The notes: generated by a model from the letters alone, not told the origin. Positions 1 through 7,136 are shown, counted from the first letter of the stretch. The stretch: DNA of 20,849 nt from an uncultured Woeseiaceae bacterium (GCA_945787435.1 CALZHX010000155.1:1-20849); one strand, 5' to 3'. A program made the numbers and translations.

Positions 1-281
1 CCGTCAACTGTGACGATGAAATCCCTGACTCGAGCCGGTCCAATACCGACATTCTCCGCATGCAGCGAAAGGCGCCACTTGCTCGTGTCTCCATCCGCCG
101 AGTCTGTGTAGTGCGAGCGTGCAAGTTCGATCAGCGGGAGGACGGCGGCGCGCTGCTCCTCTCGCATCAGTTTGGTTTCATAAAGGGACACGCCGAGCGC
201 ACAGACGCCGATGACGACGGCCGACAGGCCGACGAGCATTTCTGCTCCGATACGCTTGTGCGGTGCGGGATTATCCGTCAT
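1..281 (-). CDS. Single-pass membrane protein of unknown function, 3' end outside window
   Basis: An open minus-strand frame starts with ATG at 279-281 and runs without a stop to the window edge, giving about 93 residues of the N-terminal part. An AGGA lies just upstream of the start. Residues 1-14 are polar and basic. Residues about 15-34 form one hydrophobic segment (MLVGLSAVVIGVCALGVSLY), followed by a polar, probably coiled EETKLMREEQRAA-like stretch and a region that looks beta-rich near the edge. This fits a small inner-membrane protein with an external or periplasmic domain. It begins 2 nt after the hisI stop codon, so the two are probably cotranscribed. I do not recognise the family and no function can be assigned from the visible part. 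Confidence 0.6.
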   Translation of the reverse strand, partial: MTDNPAPHKRIGAEMLVGLSAVVIGVCALGVSLYETKLMREEQRAAVLPLIELARSHYTDSADGDTSKWRLSLHAENVGIGPARVRDFIVTVD

Positions 282-283
282 TC

Positions 284-781
284 CTATAGTTTAGTAGGAT
301 TCGGGGCGTCGCCATAGACTTCCTCGGGATCAAAGACCTTCTCACGGTCGGTCCACTCCAGGTCGATGTGGCCATCAGACTGTCGTTTGTCGAATGACTC
401 GCCCACCGGTACGCGCCGGTAAAAGCAGCTGCGATAGCCCACGTGGCAGCTGGCTCCACCGGTGACATCGACGCGCAGCCAAATGCAGTCCTGGTCGTCA
501 TCTACCAGTAACTCCCGGACTTTCTGCACGAACCCGCTTGTCGCACCCTTGTGCCACAGCACCTCGCGGCTACGGCTGTAGTAATGCGCCTCACCCGTCT
601 TGATGGTCAGGCCCAGCGCCTCGGTATTCATGTAGCCCTGCATCAGGAGCTCGCCCGAGTCCGCATCCGTGGTGACGACCGTGATCAGGCCTCGATCGTC
701 GAATTTTGGCGCCAGATCGTTGCCTTCCTCGACCTGGCCGACGGATTGGCGGGCTTGAAATTTGACCGGGGCAGCAGACAT
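284..781 (-). CDS. hisI: Phosphoribosyl-AMP cyclohydrolase (HisI)
   Basis: This enzyme hydrolyses the purine ring of phosphoribosyl-AMP, the third step of histidine synthesis, in the cytosol. The 165-residue product has the family core: GYMNTEAL (about 49-56), HYYSRSREVLWHKG (66-79), the acidic metal loop VDDDQD (93-98) and ASCHVGYRSCFYR (110-122). Length and motifs fit a stand-alone HisI; there is no fused HisE domain. I chose the ATG at 781 because a longer frame back to 856 adds 25 residues that do not look like the family and would cover the promoter region. The usual DCDxD cysteine is Asp95 here, while Cys99 lies just after the loop; Cys112 and Cys119 are kept. No other his gene is in the window. 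It is divergent from cysS, and its stop is 2 nt before the next minus-strand gene. Confidence 0.93.
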   Translation of the reverse strand: MSAAPVKFQARQSVGQVEEGNDLAPKFDDRGLITVVTTDADSGELLMQGYMNTEALGLTIKTGEAHYYSRSREVLWHKGATSGFVQKVRELLVDDDQDCIWLRVDVTGGASCHVGYRSCFYRRVPVGESFDKRQSDGHIDLEWTDREKVFDPEEVYGDAPNPTKL

Positions 782-815
782 CGTTTGTCCTCGAGAATTC
801 CAGATGCGGGGCGGC

Positions 816-844
816 AGAATACAAGGCGTAGCTGTTGGCGGCAA
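816..844 (-). promoter_or_regulatory. Possible sigma70 promoter for hisI
   Basis: Reading the minus strand, TTGCCG (839-844) and TATTCT (816-821) are separated by 17 nt. Each matches 4 of 6 consensus positions. The transcript would start about 25-30 nt before the hisI ATG. The call rests on pattern only. Confidence 0.3.
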
Positions 845-847
845 TAT

Positions 848-856
848 TGCTATCAT
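848..856 (+). promoter_or_regulatory. Possible extended -10 promoter for cysS
   Basis: TGC followed directly by TATCAT (851-856) gives an extended -10 with 5 of 6 consensus matches. No good -35 is seen at 16-18 nt. The start site would lie near 863, leaving a short leader before the cysS ATG at 887. It partly interleaves with the putative hisI promoter on the other strand, so the two may compete. Confidence 0.35.
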
Positions 857-886
857 CCCCTTTTTGACTGGCCTTAAGAGATAACG

Positions 887-2266
887 ATGACCCTACATCT
901 TCACGACACCCGCCAGGGCCGCAAGATCCCGTTTGAGCCCATGCACGATGGCAAGGTGACGATGTACCTCTGCGGCCCCACGGTCTACAACTACGCGCAC
1001 ATCGGTAACGCACGCCCGGCCGTCGTATTCGACCTGCTGGCTCGCGTGCTGCGGCGCCGTTACGAACTGACCTTCGCACGCAATTTCACCGATGTGGATG
1101 ACAAGATCAACGCCGCCTCGATCGAAACCGGCAAGCCAATCGACGAGATTACGGCGAAGTACATGACGGCCTACAACGAAGACATGGGCGCACTGGGTGT
1201 ACTGCCGCCCGACATCGAGCCGCGAGCGACACGCCACATCGATGACATGATCGTGATGATCGAGGCGCTCATCGAGAAAGGCCATGCTTACGAGGCCGAC
1301 GGGCATGTGCTCTTCGACGTCGATTCCTACAAAGACTATGGCAGCCTTTCGAAGCGCGATTTGCGCGAAATGATTGCAGGTTCTCGCGTTGAAGTAGCGC
1401 CTTACAAGAAAGCCGCGCACGACTTTGTCTTGTGGAAGCCATCGACACCTGAGCTCCCGGGATGGGAGTCACCCTGGGGTGTCGGCCGGCCTGGGTGGCA
1501 TATCGAATGCTCGGCTATGGCGGCGAAACACCTCGGTGACACGATCGACATTCACGCGGGTGGGCAGGACCTCGTATTCCCGCATCACGAGAACGAGCTG
1601 GCACAGAGTTGCTGTGCGCACGATGGCGCCGATTTCGCGCGTTATTGGGTGCACAACGGTTTTCTCTCTATGGACCACGAGAAAATGTCGAAGTCGCTTG
1701 GTAACGTCGTGCTCGTTCACGACCTGGTCAAGACAGTTCCGGGCGAAGTCGTTCGGCTCGCTTTGCTAAGTGCGCACTACCGGCAGCCACTCGACTGGTC
1801 CGGGGACACACTGAAGTCGGCCAAGCGCATGCTTGATCGCCTGTACGGCGCCGTTCGCGGCATCGACGTGCCGGAAGACGTGCGCGCTGCCGCCGAGCCG
1901 CCCGAGGCACTCGTCGCGGCGCTTGAAGATGACATCAACACGCCGAAGGCCATGGCGGAGTTCTTTGCGCTGGCAAAAGATCTGAACAAGGCCAGCGACG
2001 GCGGCGAGAAAATCCGGCTTGCCGCCAGCATGTTTGCGTCAGGTGATCTCATGGGCTTGCTGCAATCCGATCCCGAGGAGTGGTTTGCAGGTCACGTTGA
2101 AGGCGAGTTGTCGGCCGAAGACATCGAGTCGTTGATCGAGAAGCGCAATGCTGCGCGCAAAGACAAGGATTTTGCGACTGCCGATGCTGTTCGTGACCAG
2201 CTTGCTGCAGCCAACATCAAGATCGAGGACGGGGCGGGTGGCACGACCTGGCGGCGCGATGACTAA
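887..2266 (+). CDS. cysS: Cysteinyl-tRNA synthetase
   Basis: This class Ia synthetase charges tRNA-Cys with cysteine in the cytosol. The 459-residue length is the usual one for the family. The nucleotide-binding signature HIGN is at 38-41 and KMSKS at 266-270. Residues matching the catalytic zinc site that selects cysteine are Cys29 (YLCGPTVYN), Cys208 (GWHIECSAM), and the His/Glu pair in HHENELAQS (233-241). The C-terminal part carries a helical DALR-type domain (about 330-400) and the end LIEKRNAARKDKDFATAD...GTTWRR. Its stop codon overlaps the sufE start (ATGACTAA), so the two are translationally coupled. It appears to lead a four-gene run, cysS-sufE-yidD-membrane protein. Identification is secure. 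Confidence 0.98.
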   Translation: MTLHLHDTRQGRKIPFEPMHDGKVTMYLCGPTVYNYAHIGNARPAVVFDLLARVLRRRYELTFARNFTDVDDKINAASIETGKPIDEITAKYMTAYNEDMGALGVLPPDIEPRATRHIDDMIVMIEALIEKGHAYEADGHVLFDVDSYKDYGSLSKRDLREMIAGSRVEVAPYKKAAHDFVLWKPSTPELPGWESPWGVGRPGWHIECSAMAAKHLGDTIDIHAGGQDLVFPHHENELAQSCCAHDGADFARYWVHNGFLSMDHEKMSKSLGNVVLVHDLVKTVPGEVVRLALLSAHYRQPLDWSGDTLKSAKRMLDRLYGAVRGIDVPEDVRAAAEPPEALVAALEDDINTPKAMAEFFALAKDLNKASDGGEKIRLAASMFASGDLMGLLQSDPEEWFAGHVEGELSAEDIESLIEKRNAARKDKDFATADAVRDQLAAANIKIEDGAGGTTWRRDD

Positions 2267-2684
2267 TGAGGCGCAGGCAGCGCAGGACGAGTTAGTCGAG
2301 GAGTTTCAGTTTTTCGACGACTGGATGGATCGCTATCAGTACCTGATCGACATGGGGCGCAAGCTGCCCGAATTTCCTGAGTCGGATCGGACTGACGCCA
2401 ACAAGATCCGCGGTTGCCAGTCGCAGGTGTGGTTTGTGGCTAGCGAACACGATGGGCGCCTCGAGTTCCAGGCGATCTCGGATGCAGCAATCGTCTCTGG
2501 CCTCATCGCCTTGTTGTTGCGCATATACAGTGGCCGGCGCCCGCAGGACATTCTCGACACACCGCCAACTTTTGTCACGGCGTTGGAGCTCGAACAGCAC
2601 CTGAGTCCGACACGCAGCAACGGCTTGTCATCCATGCTCAAAGCGATACGAACCTTCGCCACCGAGGCACTCGAGGCGGCTTAA
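2259..2684 (+). CDS. sufE: Cysteine desulfuration protein SufE
   Basis: SufE accepts persulfide sulfur from the cysteine desulfurase SufS and passes it to the iron-sulfur scaffold. The 141-residue product has the family fold signature: an early helix with FDDWMDRYQYLIDMG (about 19-33), LPEFP, and the loop NKIRGCQSQVW, where Cys53 is the persulfide-accepting cysteine. The ATG at 2259 was chosen because it overlaps the cysS stop by 8 nt; a longer frame from 2148 lies wholly inside cysS and adds unrelated residues. No suf operon genes (sufS, sufBCD) are nearby, so this is a detached sufE placed next to cysS, which also uses cysteine. The stop overlaps the yidD start by 1 nt (TAATG). The close paralogue CsdE cannot be fully excluded. 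Confidence 0.93.
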   Translation: MTNEAQAAQDELVEEFQFFDDWMDRYQYLIDMGRKLPEFPESDRTDANKIRGCQSQVWFVASEHDGRLEFQAISDAAIVSGLIALLLRIYSGRRPQDILDTPPTFVTALELEQHLSPTRSNGLSSMLKAIRTFATEALEAA

Positions 2685-2947
2685 TGAAGGACGCACTGGG
2701 CAGACTACTCGCCTGGCCCTTGCTCGCACTCGTCTGGCTGTACCGTATGGCCATATCGCCGTGGCTTGGCAACAACTGTCGCTACCAGCCGAGTTGTTCT
2801 CAATATGCGATGGAGGCGCTGCGCGAACACGGCGCGTTTCGCGGCACCTGGTTGGCCGCAAAGCGGATCGGGCGTTGTCACCCGTGGGGTGGTTCGGGCT
2901 ATGACCCGGTGCCGGATAAGAAGAAGGGCGATGATGACGGCGACTGA
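2684..2947 (+). CDS. yidD: Membrane protein insertion efficiency factor YidD
   Basis: YidD is a small membrane-associated protein that assists YidC-dependent insertion of inner-membrane proteins. The 87-residue product carries the full signature: an N-terminal hydrophobic helix (about 8-22), YRMAISPWLG (20-29), CRYQPSCSQYAMEAL (32-46), and RCHPWGGSGYDPVP (64-77). It is usually found between rnpA and yidC near the origin. Here it sits in the cysS-sufE cluster, and no rnpA, rpmH or yidC is visible. The start shares one base with the sufE stop, and its end overlaps the next gene by about 14 nt. The C-terminus is a short charged tail (KKKGDDDGD). Confidence 0.95.
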   Translation: MKDALGRLLAWPLLALVWLYRMAISPWLGNNCRYQPSCSQYAMEALREHGAFRGTWLAAKRIGRCHPWGGSGYDPVPDKKKGDDDGD

Positions 2948-3977
2948 TCTTCTTAACGCGTTTGCCTACCCGATGAGAAATCTCGAGGTGCTGTTCTCTG
3001 CGTTGCTGATTTTTCTGCTATTAAAGTTTGCGGCCTTTATTGGCGTCTTCGGTTTTATTCTCGGCTTCTTCTTGTTTCCGACGTTGTTTCACTACCTGAT
3101 GCGTCTTCTCGACGCACGGGCCAGGGACCTGCACCCGGGTCCTCTAACCGTTGATGACCTGATGTGGTTCCAGAGTGCCTGGGGCCTGTTCCTGATCGTG
3201 TATCTCGGTGCCTTGACCTATTTGTCGTATTTCATCGGCAGTCGATTCGGAATAGTGACCGTGTTTTCTGCGAACGTGGTCATCGCGGCGATCTGGCCCG
3301 CATCCGTGGCCATTCTCGCGATCACGCGTTCACCCCTCGACTGTTTGAACCCGATGGCGATCGCCGGCGTCATCTCTCGCACCGGGAATGACTACTGGAT
3401 CTTGCCAACCTACCAGGTGTTCGCCGGAGTCGTGGTGTGGTGGCTCAGCACGGTCGCATTGCCAGGATTTCTCGTGGACTGGATCGGCTTCTACCTCATC
3501 GTCGCGTTTTTCGCGCTGGCTGGCAGTATTGTTCAACCACAGCATTTTCACGATGAAATCGATATTCACGACTCGGTCGAGCCGGATCAGGCGGACGTCG
3601 ATGCAAGCTTGCTGAAAGAACGTACCGCGGTCCTCAACCACGCCTACGGTTTTGTCAGTCGAGACAACCGGGCGGGTGGCTTCAAACACATTGAGAGCTG
3701 GTTGCAACGCGATCCCGACCCGGAATCCGCGTGGGCCTGGTTCTTCGACCAGATGCTGCGCTGGGAAATCAAACAACCGGCACTGTTGTTTGGCCAGTCC
3801 TACCTCCATGTGTTGCTAAATGACGGAGACTATGTCGCCGCAGTCAAAGTCATGATGCGTTGTCGGCACGAGAACGATGCGTTTGTGCCGCTTGCCGATG
3901 ACATCGGCCTGGCTCTCAAGGCTGCCGAGCATTGCCAGAATCAGGAGCTGGTCGACTTTTTGCGGTCGCGCGTTTGA
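2934..3977 (+). CDS. Multi-pass membrane protein with soluble helical C-terminal domain, unknown function
   Basis: The 347-residue product starts at ATG 2934, or ATG 2931 one codon earlier. An AAGAAGGG sits just upstream within the yidD tail; a longer frame from 2766 lies inside yidD and is rejected. Hydrophobic stretches at about 18-56, 82-100, 107-131, 160-178 and 183-201 suggest five or six transmembrane helices. From about 205 onward the chain is soluble and helical. It includes LNHAYGFVSRDNRAGGFKHI, a WAWFFDQMLRWE segment and repeats of the A-L-F-A type that resemble degenerate TPR-like helices. The first 70 residues recall membrane proteins of the DUF4013/YIP type, but I am not sure of that. 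The overlap with yidD suggests cotranscription. The 3' end overlaps the opposite-strand MerC-like gene by 37 nt. Confidence 0.82.
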   Translation: MTATDLLNAFAYPMRNLEVLFSALLIFLLLKFAAFIGVFGFILGFFLFPTLFHYLMRLLDARARDLHPGPLTVDDLMWFQSAWGLFLIVYLGALTYLSYFIGSRFGIVTVFSANVVIAAIWPASVAILAITRSPLDCLNPMAIAGVISRTGNDYWILPTYQVFAGVVVWWLSTVALPGFLVDWIGFYLIVAFFALAGSIVQPQHFHDEIDIHDSVEPDQADVDASLLKERTAVLNHAYGFVSRDNRAGGFKHIESWLQRDPDPESAWAWFFDQMLRWEIKQPALLFGQSYLHVLLNDGDYVAAVKVMMRCRHENDAFVPLADDIGLALKAAEHCQNQELVDFLRSRV

Positions 3978-4345
3978 ACGCTGTTATAGAAATGTGCAGC
4001 GGCCAGCACCAGCGCACCCACGATAGTGAACAGTCGATCGGCCGCGAGGCCAAGGTTGTCGTGCGCCACGGTAGCCCCGATGGTCAGGATCAACATGCCA
4101 ACGGCGCCGGCAGCAACAATTTTTGCGTTTCGATGGTGCCGGTAACCGAGCCCGAGCGCGATGAAACTAAGGGGTATCACGACGACCAGCATTTGCGCAT
4201 GCAGGTGCCCTTCCGCAAATTGCGCAAGAAACGGCAGCCCGGCGACGACGAGCGGCAATGCAAGGCAGTGAATGAGGCACAACGCAGACAGCCCAACCGC
4301 TGCGCCGTCGAGCCAGTTGGTCGACTTCGACATACTTTGATCCAT
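3941..4345 (-). CDS. MerC-domain membrane protein
   Basis: The 134-residue product matches the MerC family of small four-helix inner-membrane proteins, known from mercury uptake in mer operons. Residues 12-32 carry the signature D-x-A-x-GLSALCLIHCLALPL with Cys23, His26 and Cys27. Further hydrophobic segments lie at about 31-44, 53-68, 77-94 and 105-120, and a His-rich YRHHRN loop sits at 68-73. No merR, merA, merT or merP is present, so a mercury role is not implied; orphan MerC-type proteins are common and mostly uncharacterised. The start may be ATG 4345 or the fifth codon, ATG 4333; neither has a strong ribosome site. It is divergent from the Trm112-like gene (39 nt between starts) and overlaps the upstream membrane-protein gene tail to tail. 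Confidence 0.85.
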   Translation of the reverse strand: MDQSMSKSTNWLDGAAVGLSALCLIHCLALPLVVAGLPFLAQFAEGHLHAQMLVVVIPLSFIALGLGYRHHRNAKIVAAGAVGMLILTIGATVAHDNLGLAADRLFTIVGALVLAAAHFYNSVQTRDRKKSTSS

Positions 4346-4364
4346 CGGGAGATGCCGTTATCCT
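4337..4364 (+). promoter_or_regulatory. Possible sigma70 promoter for the Trm112-holA operon
   Basis: TTGATC (4337-4342) and TATCCT (4359-4364) are separated by 16 nt; each matches 4 of 6 consensus positions. The site lies between two divergent genes, 20 nt before the ATG at 4385, where a promoter for the downstream plus-strand run is expected. The call rests on pattern and position only. Confidence 0.3.
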
Positions 4365-4384
4365 ATCAGAGGATTGGGAGAGAT

Positions 4385-4639
4385 ATGGACAAACGACTAC
4401 TGGTCATTCTTCGCTGCCCTGTGACTCACAAGGAGCTGTCGCTCGCCAAGGGCGCGACGCTCAAGGCGGTGAATGCGGCGATCGATGCCGGCACGCTGAG
4501 CAATCGCGACGGCCGGATTCTCGATGCAGCTCTTGATGAGGCGCTGCTCACCGACGATGGTAAGGTCCTCTATCCGATTGCCAACGGCATACCCGTCCTC
4601 CTTGAAAGCGAATCCATCAATATGGAGCAGATTGGTTGA
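4385..4639 (+). CDS. Trm112-like (UPF0434/YcaR-type) small protein, long variant
   Basis: The 84-residue product begins MDKRLLVILRCPVTHKEL and ends with LYPIANGIPVLLESESI. These are the conserved two ends of bacterial Trm112/YcaR proteins; related Trm112 proteins activate methyltransferases. Between them is an insert of about 25 residues (GATLKAVNAAIDAGTLSNRD...) absent from the usual ~60-residue form. The CPxC zinc pair is reduced to one Cys (CPVT), so zinc binding by that site is unlikely. A GGGAGAG lies just before the chosen ATG; a longer frame from 3932 runs antisense through the MerC-like gene and is rejected. The stop overlaps the holA TTG start by 4 nt (TTGA), so the two genes are coupled. 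Confidence 0.85.
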   Translation: MDKRLLVILRCPVTHKELSLAKGATLKAVNAAIDAGTLSNRDGRILDAALDEALLTDDGKVLYPIANGIPVLLESESINMEQIG

Positions 4640-5640
4640 AGATCAACGTTAACCAGCTGTCCACCCACCTGAAGAAAAGCCTGGCGCCTTGTTACCTCGT
4701 AACGGGAGACGAGCATCTGCTTGTCGATGAGGCGCTTGATGCGATCCGTGCGGCAGCGCGAGAGCAGGGCTTTACGTCACGCGACTTGCATGTCGCGACG
4801 ACGGGTTTCGACTGGACGCAGCTAAGCGACTCGGGCGCCAACCTTTCGCTCTTCGCTGAAAAACGCATCATCGAGTTGCGTGTGCCGACCGGAAAGCCGG
4901 GTCGTGCAGGCAGCCAGGCGATTGCCGACTTCGTTGACGTTACCGACTCAGACCTTCTTTTCATTGTTGTAGCGCCCAAACTTGATCGCAACAGCCAGTC
5001 TGCCAAATGGGTCAAGGCACTGGACGGCAAAGGTGTGTCCATTCCTGTCTGGCCTATAGGACTTCGCGAACTGCCCGGCTGGATTGCCGAACGCATGCGC
5101 AAGACAGGGCTGCAACCAGACCGGGATGCTGTGACACTGATTGCCGACCGCGTCGAGGGCAATTTGCTGGCCGCGGGACAAGAAATCGAGAAGCTCCGCC
5201 TGATACTCGGCGAGGGTAAGGTGACAGCCGATGACGTGGGTAACGCGGTCGCAAACAGTTCGCGCTACGACGTGTTTAAACTCGTTGATGCGGCTCTGGG
5301 TGGAGATGCGAAGCGGGCACTGCGTATTCTGTCCGGACTCCGTGCCGAGGGTATCGAGCCCGTCATTGTAGTCTGGGCGCTAACTCGCGAATTGCGCACA
5401 CTTGCATCACTGACCGATACCGTTGCACGGGGTGCCGATCTCGCGAACGGCATGCGCAACCATCGTGTCTGGCAGAATCGCCAGGCGCTCGTTCGAAATT
5501 GCATTGGACGCCATAAGCATGGCGACTTCCACCAGTTGCTTAAGTCTGCGAGCCGCGCGGACCAGGCGGCCAAAGGTCAAACGTCGTCCGACCCCTGGCA
5601 GATATCCACTGACATCGTTCTGGGTATCTCGACACGATGA
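4636..5640 (+). CDS. holA: DNA polymerase III subunit delta
   Basis: HolA is the wrench subunit of the clamp loader: it binds and opens the beta sliding clamp during replication. The 334-residue product has the N-terminal AAA-like fold with CYLVTGDEHLLVDEALDAIR (about 19-38), NLSLFAEKRIIELR, the LPGWIAERM linker near 147-155, and the helical regions RVEGNLLAAGQEIEKL and SRYDVFKLVDAALGGD. The length is close to the E. coli protein. The start is TTG at 4636, overlapping the preceding stop; no in-frame ATG lies nearby. The stop overlaps the nadD ATG by 4 nt (ATGA). In E. coli, leuS and lptE precede holA; here a Trm112-like gene occupies that place. Confidence 0.95.
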   Translation: MKINVNQLSTHLKKSLAPCYLVTGDEHLLVDEALDAIRAAAREQGFTSRDLHVATTGFDWTQLSDSGANLSLFAEKRIIELRVPTGKPGRAGSQAIADFVDVTDSDLLFIVVAPKLDRNSQSAKWVKALDGKGVSIPVWPIGLRELPGWIAERMRKTGLQPDRDAVTLIADRVEGNLLAAGQEIEKLRLILGEGKVTADDVGNAVANSSRYDVFKLVDAALGGDAKRALRILSGLRAEGIEPVIVVWALTRELRTLASLTDTVARGADLANGMRNHRVWQNRQALVRNCIGRHKHGDFHQLLKSASRADQAAKGQTSSDPWQISTDIVLGISTR

Positions 5641-6284
5641 ACCCGATCGGGATCTTCGGCGGCACATTCGACCCTATTCACTTTGGACACCTGCGATCGG
5701 CTTTCGAATTATTGCAGGCGCTGCGGCTCAGTGAGGTCAGATTTGTGCCGAGCGCCGATCCGCCACACAGGAACAGCACTTTTGCGCCGGCCAGGTTGCG
5801 TTACCGCATGGTGGAGGTCGCAGTGACTGAGCAGCCCGGTTTCGTTGTTGATGATTGCGAGTTCAGGCGTGACGGTCCCTCATACACTATCGACACTCTC
5901 AATACCGTTCGGGAGGAACACCCCGACGTGTCGTTGTGTCTGATAACCGGTATGGACGCGTATCTTGGCCTGACGAGCTGGCATCGCTGGGATGAAATAC
6001 TGGATCTTGCCCATATTATTGTTGCTCATCGGCCGGGCTGGAAGCTGCCCGACACCGGTGAGCTTGGCGAACTGCTGGCGGCAAATGGCACGACCAGCGT
6101 AGATGACCTTCATGGTTCCATATGCGGCCGTATCTACGATCATGCCGTCACGCAGCTCGAGATCGCGTCAACGGAGATTCGAACGCTGATCGCAGCAGGA
6201 CGTGATCCGAGATTTCTGATGCCGGATTCGGTCCGGGAGGTTATTGTTGACAGTGGTTGCTATAAAAACTCGAGGAGAAGTTGA
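5637..6284 (+). CDS. nadD: Nicotinate-nucleotide adenylyltransferase
   Basis: NadD joins nicotinate mononucleotide and ATP to make deamido-NAD, the common step of NAD synthesis. The 215-residue product has the nucleotidyltransferase signature GGTFDPIHFGH (8-18, with the HxGH pair His15 and His18), the substrate segment SADPPHR (about 39-45), and the C-terminal motif IASTEIR (176-182), a form of ISSTxxR. The length is normal. ATG 5637 shares four bases with the holA stop, the usual coupling of this pair. It is followed 24 nt later by rsfS, the expected neighbour. Confidence 0.97.
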   Translation: MNPIGIFGGTFDPIHFGHLRSAFELLQALRLSEVRFVPSADPPHRNSTFAPARLRYRMVEVAVTEQPGFVVDDCEFRRDGPSYTIDTLNTVREEHPDVSLCLITGMDAYLGLTSWHRWDEILDLAHIIVAHRPGWKLPDTGELGELLAANGTTSVDDLHGSICGRIYDHAVTQLEIASTEIRTLIAAGRDPRFLMPDSVREVIVDSGCYKNSRRS

Positions 6285-6308
6285 TTTGATAATTGAAGAG
6301 AACAACGC

Positions 6309-6662
6309 ATGAATAGCGAGCAGCTATGTACGCTGATCGTCGATGCACTTGACGACGTTAAGGCGCAGGACATTGCCAAACTCGATGTGCGCAAAATGAC
6401 GCCTGTGACGGACTACATGATCGTCGCGAGCGGCACGTCGAACCGGCACGTTAAGGCGCTTGTCGACAATGTTTCCGAAAAAGCCAGGGAGGCCGGTCAC
6501 AAACCCATTGGCGTGGAAGGGGAAGAAGGCGGCGAGTGGGTGTTGCTCGATCTGCAGGATGCGCTTGTGCATGTCATGCTGCCGAAAGTGCGTGAGTTCT
6601 ATAACCTGGAGAAGCTCTGGTCACTCGGGTCTGCTGATGATCTTGCCGTCACCGACGCGTAG
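6309..6662 (+). CDS. rsfS: Ribosomal silencing factor RsfS
   Basis: RsfS binds ribosomal protein L14 on the large subunit and blocks subunit joining when nutrients are short. The 117-residue product carries the DUF143 core: D-x-KAQDIAKLDVRKMTPVTDYMIVASG (about 17-42), TSNRHVKAL, and GEEGGEWVLLDLQDALVHVM...REFYNLEKLW (about 72-104). A GAAGAG lies about 8 nt before the ATG. It sits 24 nt after nadD and 3 nt before rlmH, the widespread nadD-rsfS-rlmH order. The tail of about 13 residues after the LEKLW motif is unremarkable. Confidence 0.96.
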   Translation: MNSEQLCTLIVDALDDVKAQDIAKLDVRKMTPVTDYMIVASGTSNRHVKALVDNVSEKAREAGHKPIGVEGEEGGEWVLLDLQDALVHVMLPKVREFYNLEKLWSLGSADDLAVTDA

Positions 6663-6665
6663 GTC

Positions 6666-7136
6666 ATGCACATTCGATTGATTGCTGTCGGCGATCGTCA
6701 GCCCAGTTGGGTTGATGACGCATTCGACAACTATTCCGCGCGCTTCCCGCGCGAGTGGAAATTTCGCCTCGATACCATCGCAACCGTCCGGCGCAGCAAG
6801 AACGACAAATCCAGGAATGCCATGGAGGCGGAGGGCGAGCAGATTCTTACGCGGCTGAATCCTGCAGAACAGGTCATACTGCTCGACGAACGGGGGAAAC
6901 AACTGACAAGCACCGGACTGTCCTCTCGCCTCGGCGACTGGCAGGCCGACGGCCGGGATCTGTGCTTCGTAATTGGCGGCCCGGATGGAGTATCTGAAAA
7001 CTGCCGGGTACGTGCGAATATGACCTGGTCACTGTCTCAACTCACATTGCCCCACGGGCTCGCACGCATACTGTTTGCCGAACAGATGTATCGAGCATGG
7101 TCGTTGCAGCAAGGTCATCCCTATCATCGAGAATAA
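6666..7136 (+). CDS. rlmH: 23S rRNA (pseudouridine1915-N3)-methyltransferase RlmH
   Basis: RlmH is a SPOUT-family enzyme that methylates pseudouridine 1915 in helix 69 of 23S rRNA on assembled 70S ribosomes. The 156-residue length is standard. It shows the SAM-binding knot with VILLDERGKQLTS (about 70-82), CFVIGGPDG (99-107) and the C-terminal LSQLTLPHGLARILFAEQMYRA... ending QGHPYHRE. The ATG follows the rsfS stop after 3 nt. The 3' end overlaps the maf reading frame: the stop at 7134-7136 lies downstream of every plausible maf start. Confidence 0.97.
   Translation: MHIRLIAVGDRQPSWVDDAFDNYSARFPREWKFRLDTIATVRRSKNDKSRNAMEAEGEQILTRLNPAEQVILLDERGKQLTSTGLSSRLGDWQADGRDLCFVIGGPDGVSENCRVRANMTWSLSQLTLPHGLARILFAEQMYRAWSLQQGHPYHRE

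Noticed and set aside
2148..2258. N-terminal extension of sufE
   Set aside because: It lies inside cysS in another frame; the SufE family starts at the ATG at 2259, which overlaps the cysS stop.
3932..4384. N-terminal extension of the Trm112-like gene
   Set aside because: The frame is open but is antisense to the MerC-like gene; the family start and a ribosome site are at 4385.
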